The notes below the pieces were generated by a model. It was given only the letters and a program-made list of their open reading frames with translations. It was not told the origin of the DNA and made no database searches. From NCBI GenBank assembly GCA_050740695.1, contig JBOIDR010000001.1, forward strand, positions 22,828-86,827: a stretch of 64,000 bases of DNA, written 5' to 3'. Shown piece after piece: positions 8,424-19,112 of the stretch. Numbering within the stretch: position 1 is the stretch's first letter; every line of letters starts with the position of its first letter. This DNA comes from JACCXJ01 sp050740695. GTDB taxonomy: Bacteria > Pseudomonadota > Gammaproteobacteria > JACCXJ01. The position numbers and the translations under genes are program-made.

Positions 8424-8852
8424 CTACGAGCGTCCCGCCTGCCGGCGCAGGCGCTGGATCGCCTGGAGCTGGGCGGCGGCCTCGGCGTACTCGGCCAGCG
8501 CCTTGGCGTAGTCGATCTGCCCGCTCTTGTCGGAGAGCATCTGCTCGGCGCGGACCCTGACCTCGAGCGCGGAGGCCTCGTCGATGTCGTGGGCACGTAC
8601 CGCGGTGTCGGAGAGGACCGTCACCATGCGCGGCTGGACCTCCAGGATCCCGCCCGAGACGTAGAATGCCTCCTCCTCGCCGCTCGAGAGTTTGAGTCGG
8701 ACCTCGCCCGGCTTGAGCCGGGTCAAAAGCGGGGTATGGCCCGCGGCGATGCCGACCTCGCCCATCTCTGCGGGCGCGAACACCATCTCCGCCTGCCCCG
8801 AATAAATCGATGCCTCGGCGCTCACGATGTCGATGTGGATGGTCATGGCCAT
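8424..8852 (-). CDS. atpC: F1Fo-ATP synthase epsilon subunit
   Basis: The 142-residue protein begins MAMTIHIDIVSAEASIYSG. It has the N-terminal beta-sandwich (VGIAAGHTPLLTRLKPG, FYVSGGILEVQPRMVTVLSD) and a C-terminal helical hairpin. It is the inhibitory and coupling subunit of the F1 central stalk. A second ATG two codons inside (8846) is also possible. It is the last gene of the operon, 38 bases after atpD, with a small palindrome (TATAGCCGGCTTATAGCCGG) in the gap. Confidence 0.95.
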   Translation of the reverse strand: MAMTIHIDIVSAEASIYSGQAEMVFAPAEMGEVGIAAGHTPLLTRLKPGEVRLKLSSGEEEAFYVSGGILEVQPRMVTVLSDTAVRAHDIDEASALEVRVRAEQMLSDKSGQIDYAKALAEYAEAAAQLQAIQRLRRQAGRS

Positions 8853-8890
8853 GGGGTGGTCGGGTATCAGTATAGCCGGCTTATAGCCGG

Positions 8891-10270
8891 CTACAGCCGT
8901 TGGGCCTTCTCCGTGGCCTCCTCGATGGAGCCGAGCATATAGAAGGCCTGCTCGGGGAGGCTGTCGTACTCCCCCTCCACGATCCCCTTGAAGCCCTTGA
9001 TGGTCTCCTTGAGGGGCACATACTTGCCGGGGCTGCCGGTAAACACCTCGGCCACGAAGAACGGCTGGGACAGGAAGCGCTGGATCTTGCGCGCACGGGA
9101 GACCGTCAGCTTGTCGGTCTCCGACAGCTCGTCCATGCCCAGGATGGCGATGATGTCGCGAAGCTCCTTGTAGCGCTGCAAGGTCTGCTGCACCGCGCGG
9201 GCCGTCTCGTAGTGTTCCTGGCCGACGACCAGGGGGTCGAGTTGGCGGCTGGTCGAGTCGAGCGGGTCCACGGCCGGATAGATGCCGAGCTCCGCGATCT
9301 GGCGCGAGAGCACCACGGTCGCATCCAGGTGCGCGAAGGTCGTGGCCGGCGAGGGATCGGTCAGGTCGTCGGCCGGGACGTACACGGCCTGTACAGACGT
9401 GATGGAGCCCGTGCGCGTCGAGGTGATGCGCTCCTGGAGCCTGCCCATCTCCTCGGCCAGGGTCGGCTGGTAGCCGACCGCCGAGGGCATGCGCCCCAGG
9501 AGCGCCGAGCACTCGACGCCAGCGAGTGTGAAGCGGTAAATGTTGTCGATGAAGAGAAGCACATCCCGGCCCTCGTCGCGGAAGTACTCCGCGAGCGTCA
9601 AGCCCGTGAGGCCCACCCGCAGGCGGTTGCCGGGCGGCTCATTCATCTGGCCGTAGACGAGCGAGACCTTGTCGAGGATCTTGGACTCGGTCATCTCGTG
9701 ATAGAAGTCGTTGCCCTCGCGGGTGCGCTCGCCGACACCAGCGAACACCGAGTAACCGCTGTGCTCGATGGCGATGTTGCGGATCAGCTCCATCAAGATG
9801 ACGGTCTTGCCGACCCCCGCGCCGCCGAAGAGCCCGATCTTGCCGCCCTTGGCGAACGGGCATGTGAGATCGATGACCTTGATGCCGGTCTCGAGGAGCT
9901 CGGTGGTCGGCGACAGCTCGACGAACTTCGGCGCGGGGCGATGGATCGGCCACCTCTCGTCCTCGCCGATGGGGCCTTTCTCGTCGATGGGCGCGCCTAG
10001 CACGTCGATGATCCGGCCGAGCGTCTTTTGTCCCACGGGGACCGAGATCGGCGCGCCGGTGTTGGTCGCCTTGAGACCGCGCTGTAAGCCGTCGGTCGAG
10101 CCGAGTGCGATGGTGCGCACCACCCCCCCGCCGAGCTGCTGCTGGACCTCCAAGGTCGTGCCGCTCGCCTCGACGAGGAGTGCGTCGTAGATCTTGGGCA
10201 CGGCCTTGCTCGGAAACTCCGCGTCCACCACGGCGCCGATGATCTGTACCACTTTTCCGTTGCTCGACAT
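8891..10270 (-). CDS. atpD: F1Fo-ATP synthase beta subunit (catalytic)
   Basis: Translation from the ATG at 10270 gives 459 residues beginning MSSNGKVVQIIGAVVDAEF. The P-loop is GGAGVGKTV, the catalytic Glu lies in GVGERTREGND, and the DELSE segment is present (MDELSETDK). It is the catalytic subunit of the rotary ATPase. The frame is open 22 codons further upstream, but that part is repeat-derived. Unusually, 395 bases of mostly repeat DNA separate it from atpG. Confidence 0.97.
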   Translation of the reverse strand: MSSNGKVVQIIGAVVDAEFPSKAVPKIYDALLVEASGTTLEVQQQLGGGVVRTIALGSTDGLQRGLKATNTGAPISVPVGQKTLGRIIDVLGAPIDEKGPIGEDERWPIHRPAPKFVELSPTTELLETGIKVIDLTCPFAKGGKIGLFGGAGVGKTVILMELIRNIAIEHSGYSVFAGVGERTREGNDFYHEMTESKILDKVSLVYGQMNEPPGNRLRVGLTGLTLAEYFRDEGRDVLLFIDNIYRFTLAGVECSALLGRMPSAVGYQPTLAEEMGRLQERITSTRTGSITSVQAVYVPADDLTDPSPATTFAHLDATVVLSRQIAELGIYPAVDPLDSTSRQLDPLVVGQEHYETARAVQQTLQRYKELRDIIAILGMDELSETDKLTVSRARKIQRFLSQPFFVAEVFTGSPGKYVPLKETIKGFKGIVEGEYDSLPEQAFYMLGSIEEATEKAQRL

Positions 10271-10666
10271 GACTTTATCCCCTACGCTCACCCCAGCCCT
10301 CTCCCATGGGGAGAGGGGACTGACATAGATTCTCACGCAGCCAAGGTTATACTTCCCGACTTCAGCAAACCTGGAAATCCTATCTCCCTCAGAGAGAAGG
10401 TCGGGATGCCGGGAATCAGATCAAAAATTTTCATTGATTTTGATCCGATCATGCCCAACCGCTCCCGGTAGCGGTGGCGTGCGTTTCCGATCCCCTCCCC
10501 TGCGGAGCGGGGGAGGGCTAGGGTGGGGGTAAAAGGCGCCACGGCCGGGACAGGGCTTGGTCAGCCCGCCAAGTCCTGACCCCCACCCCTGCCCTCCCCC
10601 GTCCGCGGGCGGACAGGGGAGGGAGTATCCCGGTGCCCGAAATTTCAAGTATGTTTGGATAGACTT
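10271..10666. repeat. GC-rich inverted-repeat island inside the atp operon (atpG-atpD gap)
   Basis: The gap holds a small hairpin (CCTCTCCCATGGGGAGAGG near 10300) and a larger inverted repeat at 10491-10627 whose arms carry CCCCTCCCC...GGGTGGGGG and its complement. At its edge, 10645-10666 carries a 22-base motif (core TATGTTTGGATAGA) that recurs inverted at 13181-13202 in the atpA-atpH gap. No coding sequence is visible. Confidence 0.7.
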
Positions 10667-11526
10667 CACACCGCGGCGGCGCCGGCCACGATCTCCGAGA
10701 GCTCGCGGGTGATCGAGGCCTGGCGCGCCTTGTTGTAAACCAGCCGCAATTCGTCGATGAGCTTGCCGGCATTGTCCGAAGCGCTCTTCATCGCCACCAT
10801 GCGTGCCGCCTGCTCGCAGGCGATGTTCTCGACCACGCCCTGATACACCAACGACTCGATGAAGCGTTGGAGCAAATGGTCCAGGACCTCCTTGGCCTCG
10901 GGCTCGTAGAGATAATCCCAGTGGTGTTTCAGCTCTACCCCGGGGTCCGGCTCGAGCGGGACGAGCCGTTCGAAACGCGGGCGCTGGGTCATCGAGTTAA
11001 TAAAGGTGTTGGTTACCAGGAAGACCTGGTCGATGCGCCCCTCGCTGTAGCCGTCGAGCATCACCTTGACGGTCCCGATCAGGTCCTCCAACTTCGGCGC
11101 ATCCCCGAGATGGCTCGCCTGGGCGACGATCCTGGCACCGATGCGGCCGAAGAACCCGATGGCCTTGTTCCCGATCGGACATACCTCGATCCCGAGCCCT
11201 TGACTTTCCCACTCCTTCAACTTTTGAATCATGGCCCGGAAGAGGTTGGCGTTGAGCCCGCCGCACAGGCCGCGATCGGTCGACACCACGATGACGCCCA
11301 CCCGCCGCGCCTCGCGCGGGATGAGGTAGGGGTGGTGGTACTCGCTGTGGGCATGCGCGAGGTGCGCGATCACCATGCGGATCTTCTCGGCATAGGGACG
11401 CGCCGCGCGCATGCGGTCCTGGGCCTTTCGCATCTTGCTGGCCGCGACCATCTCCATGGCCTTGGTGATCTTCTGCGTGCCCTGCACACTCTTGATCTTG
11501 GTTCGGATCTCCTTGCCGGCGGCCAT
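10666..11526 (-). CDS. atpG: F1Fo-ATP synthase gamma subunit
   Basis: The 286-residue protein begins MAAGKEIRTKIKSVQGTQKITKAMEMVAASKM and contains STDRGLCGGLN. It ends with the long C-terminal helix (MVAMKSASDNAGKLIDELRLVYNKARQASITRELSEIV). It is the rotor shaft of F1. It follows atpA by 14 bases. Its stop codon abuts the repeat island described separately. Confidence 0.97.
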   Translation of the reverse strand: MAAGKEIRTKIKSVQGTQKITKAMEMVAASKMRKAQDRMRAARPYAEKIRMVIAHLAHAHSEYHHPYLIPREARRVGVIVVSTDRGLCGGLNANLFRAMIQKLKEWESQGLGIEVCPIGNKAIGFFGRIGARIVAQASHLGDAPKLEDLIGTVKVMLDGYSEGRIDQVFLVTNTFINSMTQRPRFERLVPLEPDPGVELKHHWDYLYEPEAKEVLDHLLQRFIESLVYQGVVENIACEQAARMVAMKSASDNAGKLIDELRLVYNKARQASITRELSEIVAGAAAV

Positions 11527-11540
11527 GTCAGCGTAGCGTC

Positions 11541-13082
<1,542 letters not shown>

Positions 13083-13497
13083 CGGTCTCTCTCAATCAAA
13101 TGTAATCCAATGTAACCTAATGTAGGGTGGGTTAGGCGCGGCGCCGTAACCCACCAACCCGGCGCGCGGCGCGCCGCCTTAATTCTATCCAAACATATTT
13201 GACATATATGTCGTCCCTTCCCCCTGGAAGGGGGAAGGATAGGATGGGGGTCGAGCGCATCCGGTCGCACGGACGCAGCCCGCGGCGCTCGACCCCCACC
13301 TGAACTTCCCCGCCAAGCCCTTCAGCCACTGGCCAAGCCTCGTCTCCACCTGACGCGCCTCGCCCCCACCCTAACCCTCCCCCGCTCCGCAGGGGAGGGA
13401 ACCCTCGCGCTTGGACGTTATTTGACTTTCGATACGAATCAGAACTTGTTCGAGCGGTCTTGTTGAAAATTTGTGACGCAAGAATCTATTAATCACA
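13083..13497. repeat. Second GC-rich inverted-repeat island inside the atp operon (atpH-atpA gap)
   Basis: The stretch 13181-13402 contains a hairpin (CTTCCCCCTGGAAGGGGGAAG at about 13218), the sequence GGGGGTCGAGCGCATCCGG with a partial complement 40 bases on, and CCCTCCCCCGCTCCGCAGGG at the far end. It starts with the inverted copy of the 22-base motif found at 10645-10666. The outer parts (13083-13180 and 13403-13497) have no recognised feature and no gene. Confidence 0.7.
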
Positions 13498-14031
13498 TTA
13501 CGCAAACTGGCTGGCGAGCTGTTGCAACCGCCCGCGCACCGAGGCATCGATCACCAGATCGCCCATGCGGATCACCGCCCCGCCTATGAGCGCCGGATCG
13601 ATGCGGTGCTGCACCTCGATCTCCTTGCCGGCCTGCCGCCTCACCGCACGCTCGATCGCCAACCGCTGACCCTCTTCCAGCGCGAAGGCCGAGACCACCT
13701 CGACCTCGGCCACGCCCGCGGCCTCGGCAACGAGTGCCGCGTACAGGCGCGCGATCTCCGGAAGGATCAGGATCCGATCGGCATCCAGGAGCACGCGGAC
13801 GAAGTTACGCAGATCCGGGGGGAGGCGTTCCCCGGCGAGGTCGAAGATCAACTGGGTCAGACGCGGGCGACCGATCCGTGGGTCATGCACGAGCGCGCGC
13901 AGGGTCGGATCCGAGAACAAAGCGGCGAGGAGGGCCAGTCCTTCGGACCAGGGCGACACCTGGCCGCTGCCGCGGGCATGCTCGAAGGCGGCCTGGGCAT
14001 AGGGACGCGCGAGGGTCGCCGTTTCCAGCAT
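13498..14031 (-). CDS. atpH: F1Fo-ATP synthase delta subunit
   Basis: The 177-residue protein begins MLETATLARPYAQAAFEHARG, the conserved N-terminus of delta/OSCP. It ends with the C-terminal segment IDPALIGGAVIRMGDLVIDASVRGRLQQL. It links F1 to the peripheral stalk b dimer. The start is 2 bases downstream of the atpF stop. Confidence 0.95.
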   Translation of the reverse strand: MLETATLARPYAQAAFEHARGSGQVSPWSEGLALLAALFSDPTLRALVHDPRIGRPRLTQLIFDLAGERLPPDLRNFVRVLLDADRILILPEIARLYAALVAEAAGVAEVEVVSAFALEEGQRLAIERAVRRQAGKEIEVQHRIDPALIGGAVIRMGDLVIDASVRGRLQQLASQFA

Positions 14032-14033
14032 GG

Positions 14034-14504
14034 TCAGAGCCGTGCCGCGAGCTTGTCGAGGAAGGCCTTGTGGGCCACGGCATCGACCTCGCGCAACAGA
14101 ACCTGCTCGGCCCCGACCAGTGCCAGGCGCGCGACCTCACGCTGTAGCGACTCCCGCGCCTGCTGGATCTCCTGGGCGATCTGATCCTGGGCGGCGGCGA
14201 TGATGCGCTCGGCCTCGACCCTGGCAGCGGCCTTGGCCTCCTCGACCATCTCGTCGGCCCGTTTCTGCGCATAGGCGACCGCCTCCTGGGCCTTCTGGTG
14301 GCCTTCGCGCAGGACCGCCTTGGCACGGTTCTCGGCCAGCTCCAGATCATGCCGGCCCTTCTCCGCGGCGGCCAAGCCGTCGGCGATCTTCTTGGCGCGT
14401 TCTGCCATGGCCCGGGTGAGCGGCGGCCATACGAAACGCATGGTGAACCACACGAGGATCGCGAAGGTGATGGCCTGGCCTAAAAGAGTGGCGTTGATAT
14501 CCAT
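14034..14504 (-). CDS. atpF: F1Fo-ATP synthase b subunit
   Basis: The 156-residue protein begins MDINATLLGQAITFAILVWFTMRFVWPPL. It has a single N-terminal membrane helix followed by a long charged amphipathic coiled coil rich in Ala, Glu, Lys and Arg (AEKGRHDLELAENRAKAVL). It is the peripheral stalk that holds F1 against rotation. Length and hydropathy match the family exactly. Confidence 0.96.
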   Translation of the reverse strand: MDINATLLGQAITFAILVWFTMRFVWPPLTRAMAERAKKIADGLAAAEKGRHDLELAENRAKAVLREGHQKAQEAVAYAQKRADEMVEEAKAAARVEAERIIAAAQDQIAQEIQQARESLQREVARLALVGAEQVLLREVDAVAHKAFLDKLAARL

Positions 14505-14549
14505 GGCGATATCCCAACTATATTCCTACTGGGGGGCACGATCCCCGGG

Positions 14550-14843
14550 CTAGCCCCCGGCGAGCTTTGCGACCGCAGCACCGAAGCCGAAGGGATCGGC
14601 GAACAGCACGTACAGGCCCATGGCGGCGCTGATCATGGGCACGGCGTCGACCAGACCGGCGACCAGGAAGAAGCGCCCGATGAGGAGGTTCGCGAGCTCC
14701 GGCTGGCGCGCCACCCCTTCGAGGAATTTGCCCCCCAAAAGCCCGACGCCGATCGCCGCCCCCAGGGCGCCCAGCCCCAGCATAAGGGCCACGGCGACGA
14801 CTGCGAGCCCCTGGACGTTACTCAATGCACTGACGAGTTCCAT
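14550..14843 (-). CDS. atpE: F1Fo-ATP synthase c subunit
   Basis: The 97-residue proteolipid has two membrane helices. The polar loop lies in FLEGVARQPELANLL. The proton-carrying carboxylate is an Asp in GLVDAVPMISAAMGLYV, as in proton-driven enzymes; the Gln/Glu/Thr sodium-site pattern is not obvious. It forms the rotor ring of Fo and lies between atpB and atpF. Confidence 0.96.
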   Translation of the reverse strand: MELVSALSNVQGLAVVAVALMLGLGALGAAIGVGLLGGKFLEGVARQPELANLLIGRFFLVAGLVDAVPMISAAMGLYVLFADPFGFGAAVAKLAGG

Positions 14844-14870
14844 ATTTTTCTCCTAGCGGTGTGCCTGCAA

Positions 14871-15641
14871 CTAATGACTCTCGTGCGCCATGCTGAGGTA
14901 CACGATCGTCAACATCATGAAGATATAGGCCTGTAAGGTGATGATGAGGATGTGGAAGATGGCCCACGGCGCTCCGAGCAACCATTGCACCGGATAGGGC
15001 AGGAGCGCGATCAAAATAAACACCATCTCGCCCGCGTACATATTGCCGAAGAGTCGCAAGGCGAGCGATAGGGGCTTGGCCACGTCCTCGATGATCCGAA
15101 ACACGACGTTGACGGGCGCGAGCTTCGGGCCGAAGGGCACGGACATCACCTCGTGAGCGAAACCGCGGGTCCCCTTGACCTTGAAGCTGTAATAGAGCAT
15201 GAGCCCGAAGACCGAAAGCGACATCGCGAACGTCAAGTTCGGATCGGTGGTCGGAACGGACTTGAAATAATGCACGCCCTGGTCGCCGAGGAGCTTGGGG
15301 AGGAGATCGACGGGCAGGAGGTCCATGGCGTTCATGAGGAACACCCACACGAAGATGGTGAGCGCGAGCGGCGCCACGAGCGGATTGTGGCCGTGGAAGA
15401 TCCCCTTGACCGAGCCGTCCACCAGCTCGAACACCATCTCGACGAAGTTCTGCAGCCCCGCAGGGACCCCCGAGGTTGCGCCCCGGGCGACGAGATACAG
15501 GAGACCGAAGGCCAGCCCCCCGACCAGTCCCGACACCGCGAGCGTATCGACGTGGACGGTCCAGAAGCCCGAGCCCTGTGCGTTGTTGGTCAGGTGATGC
15601 AGGATGTACTGCGAGGCCGATTGCGGCGCTTCGACTGCCAT
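14871..15641 (-). CDS. atpB: F1Fo-ATP synthase a subunit
   Basis: The 256-residue membrane protein has the essential Arg in LSLALRLFGNMYAGE and the helix 5 region LLGAPWAIFHILIITLQAYIFMMLTIVYLSMAHESH. It forms the proton half-channels facing the c-ring. Between it and atpI there is a 42-base gap. Confidence 0.96.
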   Translation of the reverse strand: MAVEAPQSASQYILHHLTNNAQGSGFWTVHVDTLAVSGLVGGLAFGLLYLVARGATSGVPAGLQNFVEMVFELVDGSVKGIFHGHNPLVAPLALTIFVWVFLMNAMDLLPVDLLPKLLGDQGVHYFKSVPTTDPNLTFAMSLSVFGLMLYYSFKVKGTRGFAHEVMSVPFGPKLAPVNVVFRIIEDVAKPLSLALRLFGNMYAGEMVFILIALLPYPVQWLLGAPWAIFHILIITLQAYIFMMLTIVYLSMAHESH

Positions 15642-15683
15642 GACGGGTGTTCTATTTCCCCAACGACTCTTGTGCTTCCAGTT

Positions 15684-16178
15684 CTATTGCTTCCCCAACA
15701 TCGCCAGGCCATAGGCCCCGAGCGTCGCGGCATAGGCGATAAAAAGCGGCCCCACCGCCACGGCCTCGTACTCGAGGAACGTCACGACGAAAAGACCGAG
15801 GGTAACCCCGAACTTGACCAGCTCCGCCAGGACTTGCGCGCCGAGCAGCCCGCCCGGCGACAGCCCTTTTGTTCGCGCGACACACAAGGCCGCGGCCGCG
15901 GTCGCCGCGATCCCGATGCCGCCACCGCAGAGCGCCGAGAGCGCAAAGCGGAGCTGGTAGATCACACAAACCAGCGCCACCGCCGCCGTCACGCCGATCT
16001 GGAGGACGAGGAGTCTCTGTATGTCCCTGTCCAACCTACCCCGCGATGCGGCAGCGCGCCATGCTAGTGTAAGTGCCGATACCGAGTCAACTCGCTTCCC
16101 GCCGAGCCGAGACTGCCGGCCCGCCTTCACTAACCACTGCCGAGGGCTCGGGTGCGCGTCAGGTGAACCAGAACGCAA
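15684..16178 (-). CDS. atpI: ATP synthase protein I (AtpI)
   Basis: The 164-residue frame ends in four hydrophobic segments (LLVLQIGVTAAVALVCVIYQL, ALCGGGIGIAATAAAALCVA, KFGVTLGLFVVTFLEYEAVAVGPLFIAYAATLGAYGLAML), the AtpI pattern. AtpI helps assemble the c-ring or supply magnesium and normally opens the atp operon. The annotated ATG overlaps the previous gene by 20 bases. A TTG at 16034 (LDRDIQRLLVLQ, after GGGGTAGG) would give 116 residues, closer to typical length, so the true start is uncertain. Confidence 0.75.
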   Translation of the reverse strand: MRSGSPDAHPSPRQWLVKAGRQSRLGGKRVDSVSALTLAWRAAASRGRLDRDIQRLLVLQIGVTAAVALVCVIYQLRFALSALCGGGIGIAATAAAALCVARTKGLSPGGLLGAQVLAELVKFGVTLGLFVVTFLEYEAVAVGPLFIAYAATLGAYGLAMLGKQ

Positions 16179-16668
16179 GCTGAACGGCCAGCCACACCAC
16201 GGTGGCGGCGACGAAACCGGTGGCAGCGCGCCGCGTCCACAGGTACTTCTTCTGCACGATCTTGGCGTTGACGTGCACCTGGGTCAAAACCTGGTCGAGC
16301 GCGTCCTCGACCGAGAGGCCCATGAACGCCCGCACATAATCGGCCGGCTCCATCCCGTGTATGTCGCCAAAATAAAAGAGTGAGCGCTTGGCGACCGGGT
16401 GATGCGTGAGGCGCGGACGAAGTGCGAGGACCGCCGAGATCAAGGAGAATGCGAGCGTAGCCAGGAGCACCCAATAGGCGATCGAGGGGATCAGGTGCTC
16501 TTCCGACTTGAGCTGGGAAAACGCCTGCTGTCCGGTCAAGGTCAGCGCGGCGACAAAGATCGCGGAGCCCGCGAAGAGCGCGCGGATCTTCTCGTCCGTG
16601 GCGCGGATCTGGGCGTGCAGGTTATCCAGGATCTGGACGGCGAGCCGCAACGCCTCGGCATTCGACAT
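16159..16668 (-). CDS. Membrane protein with Pycsar-effector-like (PycTM/DUF5706-type) domain
   Basis: The 169-residue product (MSNAEALRLAVQILDNLHAQ) has a membrane helix near residues 32-45, another near 68-83, and a C-terminal helix (RAATGFVAATVVWLAVQLAFWF). The middle reads LALRPRLTHHPVAKRSLFYFGDIHGMEP and QVHVNAKIVQKKYLWTRRA. This resembles the PycTM fold of Pycsar anti-phage effectors, where a cyclic nucleotide triggers membrane damage. The usual ADTKA stretch is TDEKI here. No nucleotide cyclase gene is adjacent. In-frame ATGs at 16695 and 16761 are alternative starts. It sits between the WD40 gene and atpI on the same strand. Confidence 0.55.
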   Translation of the reverse strand: MSNAEALRLAVQILDNLHAQIRATDEKIRALFAGSAIFVAALTLTGQQAFSQLKSEEHLIPSIAYWVLLATLAFSLISAVLALRPRLTHHPVAKRSLFYFGDIHGMEPADYVRAFMGLSVEDALDQVLTQVHVNAKIVQKKYLWTRRAATGFVAATVVWLAVQLAFWFT

Positions 16669-16775
16669 TGTCCCGGTCCGCTGCCCGGGCTCCATGACGG
16701 AAACCGGGTGCGGGGCCGAGGTGTCCTTGCGAGCACCCCGTCCGGCCGGCGAGGCGCGCATGCCGGTACGCCTGG

Positions 16776-19025
16776 TCAAGGGGCCGGTAACTCGATTACC
16801 GGGGGGGCGATTACCGGGCGGGCGGGCACCGGGCGGCGGCCGGGGATCCGCCTTATCGCCGACATTTCGGTCCCCGCGGAGGGATCCGTAAGCTGATCGA
16901 CCGTTGGGGGATCGACCGCTGTGGGATCGGCCGCCGGGGCGTCTACACTGGTTCGCGCGACGGGTGCGACCGGGCGGACGCGGACTGCCCCATCGGCGCC
17001 TGCCGAGGCCAATCGCAAGCCATCGGGGCTCACGGCCACGTCGTAGACCGCCCCACCCTCGCCCTCGAACCGAGCGACGGCCCGGCAAGTGGCTAGGTCC
17101 CACACCCGCACGCTGCCATCCGCGCTGCCCGAGTAGAGCGAGACACTATCCGGGCTCACGGCTACATCGTAGACCGCGCCACTGTGCCCGGTACATGCCG
17201 TCCCTTTGCGACCCGACACGGGATCGGGAGTGGCGAGATCCCAGATCCGGACCGTGCCATCCCAGCTCGCGGTCGCGAGGCGTGCGCCGTCGGGGCTGAA
17301 GGCGACTTTGTAGACCCGGCCCGCATGAGCGGTGAGGGTGGTGAGCCGCTTGCCGGTGGCGGTCTCCCAGACGCGCACGGTCCCGTCCCGCCCGGCCGTG
17401 GCGAGCCGCGATCCATCGGGGCTGAAAGCGAGGCCATAGACCCGTCCGGGATGGCCTTCCCGGCTCCACAGCGCCTGGCCCGTCACGGTATCCCAGCGCC
17501 TGACGGTGCCGTCCGCCCCCGCGGTCGCGAGCCACGAGCCGTCGGGCGCGAACACGACGCCGTACACCGCGCCCGCATGGCCCTCGCCCCCATGGCCATC
17601 GATGGCGAGCACGGCCTTGCCGGAGGCGCCGTCGAATACGCGTGTCTTGCCATCCGACCCCACCGTTGCGAGGCGTGAGCCGTCGGAGCTCATGGCCACG
17701 CCGAAGCGGGGTGTGCCGCCATCCTCCAGGACCGCGAGCGCCTGCCCGGAAGCGCGCTCCCACAGCGTCGTCGTGCCGTCCCAGCCGCTCGTGACGAGCC
17801 TCGCACCGTCGGGGCTCATGGCCACGCCGTAGACCGCGGCGCCATGGCCCCTGAGCTTGGCGAGCGCGGCCCCGGTACCCGCCTCCCATAGCCGCACCAT
17901 GCGGTCCTCCCCGCCCGTGGCCACGACTGTCCCGGCCGGATCCATCGCGACGCCGAAGACCGCGGCCGTATGGCCCTTGGCCTTCCACAGCGCTTTCCCT
18001 GAGTCCGGTGCCCACATCCGCACCGTGCGGTCGCCACCGGTAGTGCAGAGCGATCCGTCCCGGGCAAACGCGACGCCGTAGACCGCGGCGTCGTGGCCTT
18101 TCAGCGTACCAAGCGCCTGGCCGGATGCGGCGTCGAACAGTCGCACCGTACCATCCTCGCCGGCGGTTGCGAGGCGTGACCCATCCCGACTGTAGGCGAT
18201 ACCGAAAACACGGCCCTCCTGCCCTGCGCGCACAAAGAGCGGAGTGCCCGACGCCACTTCCCATACCCGCACGCTGCCGTCCTCGCCGGCGGACGCGAGC
18301 CGCTGCCCATCCGGGCTCACGACGATGCCATAGACGCGGCCGCTGTGGCCCTCGATACGCAGCAGGGGAACACCCGAGACGGCGTCCCACAACCGTACGC
18401 CGCCGTCACCGGCCGTGGCCAAGTGCCGTCCATCCGGGCTGTAGGCGATGCCGAAGAGGGGTGCGTCCGGGCCGTCGAGCGTCAGGATCTCGCTCCCCGT
18501 CGCGACGTCGTAGATCCGCGCCGTGCCGTCCTCACCCGCGACGGCGAACCGTGAGCGATCGGGATGGAAAGCGACCCCGTAGAGCGCCCCGCCGGGAAGG
18601 GCGATCTTCAGGGACTCCCGGCCCGTCCCCGCTTCCCACACCCGTGCGGTCCCATCGAGAGCGGCAGTCGCGAGCCGCTGTCCATCGCCGCTGTAGGCAA
18701 GCCCCCAGACCCCATCCGTGTGACCACGGAAAGTCAGCGGCGGTGGCGCGATACCGAGACTGTCCATTTCCTGGTCCGCGGGCGCGGCTGAGGTCGGATC
18801 TGCCGCGGCAGCGGCGTCGCGCCGACTGTCCGCCCGGTCGACCGCCACAGGGCCGACGCGCGACGGGCGGGTCGCTGCGATCAAGGCCGGCGAGCCCGAA
18901 AGCTCTTGCGCCGGTTCCCCGATCGGACCTTGTGCCGCCAGACCATTGCCGTGGGCGAGCAGGGCGATGAGCGACACGAGCAGGGACGCACACGCGCAAC
19001 CGAAGAGCTTGAAACGCAAAGACAT
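16776..19025 (-). CDS. Exported protein with fourteen WD40 repeats
   Basis: From the ATG at 19025 the 749-residue protein has a signal sequence or N-terminal anchor (LFGCACASLLVSLIALLAHG). A low-complexity Ala/Pro linker follows. I then count fourteen WD40 repeats from about residue 100 to 690, each of the form VYGVAFSPDGSRLATAGxDGTVRVWD. Fourteen repeats suggest two seven-bladed propellers. The tail is Pro-rich. No enzymatic domain is seen. It is probably a periplasmic scaffold; partners are unknown. The repeats are very regular, which suggests recent duplication or strong structural constraint. Confidence 0.85.
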   Translation of the reverse strand: MSLRFKLFGCACASLLVSLIALLAHGNGLAAQGPIGEPAQELSGSPALIAATRPSRVGPVAVDRADSRRDAAAAADPTSAAPADQEMDSLGIAPPPLTFRGHTDGVWGLAYSGDGQRLATAALDGTARVWEAGTGRESLKIALPGGALYGVAFHPDRSRFAVAGEDGTARIYDVATGSEILTLDGPDAPLFGIAYSPDGRHLATAGDGGVRLWDAVSGVPLLRIEGHSGRVYGIVVSPDGQRLASAGEDGSVRVWEVASGTPLFVRAGQEGRVFGIAYSRDGSRLATAGEDGTVRLFDAASGQALGTLKGHDAAVYGVAFARDGSLCTTGGDRTVRMWAPDSGKALWKAKGHTAAVFGVAMDPAGTVVATGGEDRMVRLWEAGTGAALAKLRGHGAAVYGVAMSPDGARLVTSGWDGTTTLWERASGQALAVLEDGGTPRFGVAMSSDGSRLATVGSDGKTRVFDGASGKAVLAIDGHGGEGHAGAVYGVVFAPDGSWLATAGADGTVRRWDTVTGQALWSREGHPGRVYGLAFSPDGSRLATAGRDGTVRVWETATGKRLTTLTAHAGRVYKVAFSPDGARLATASWDGTVRIWDLATPDPVSGRKGTACTGHSGAVYDVAVSPDSVSLYSGSADGSVRVWDLATCRAVARFEGEGGAVYDVAVSPDGLRLASAGADGAVRVRPVAPVARTSVDAPAADPTAVDPPTVDQLTDPSAGTEMSAIRRIPGRRPVPARPVIAPPVIELPAP

Positions 19026-19112
19026 TGCAAGGCACGAGGACATCACGGAGGGCGCCTGATCCTGATTCTGACCGGAGTACTGTCGATCACGGTCCCGGGC
19101 GTATTCCGGATC

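Noticed and set aside
10421..10669. Short frames in the atpG-atpD gap as inserted genes
   Set aside because: They translate palindromic repeats (PCPPADGGGQGWG-like peptides) and lack start signals.
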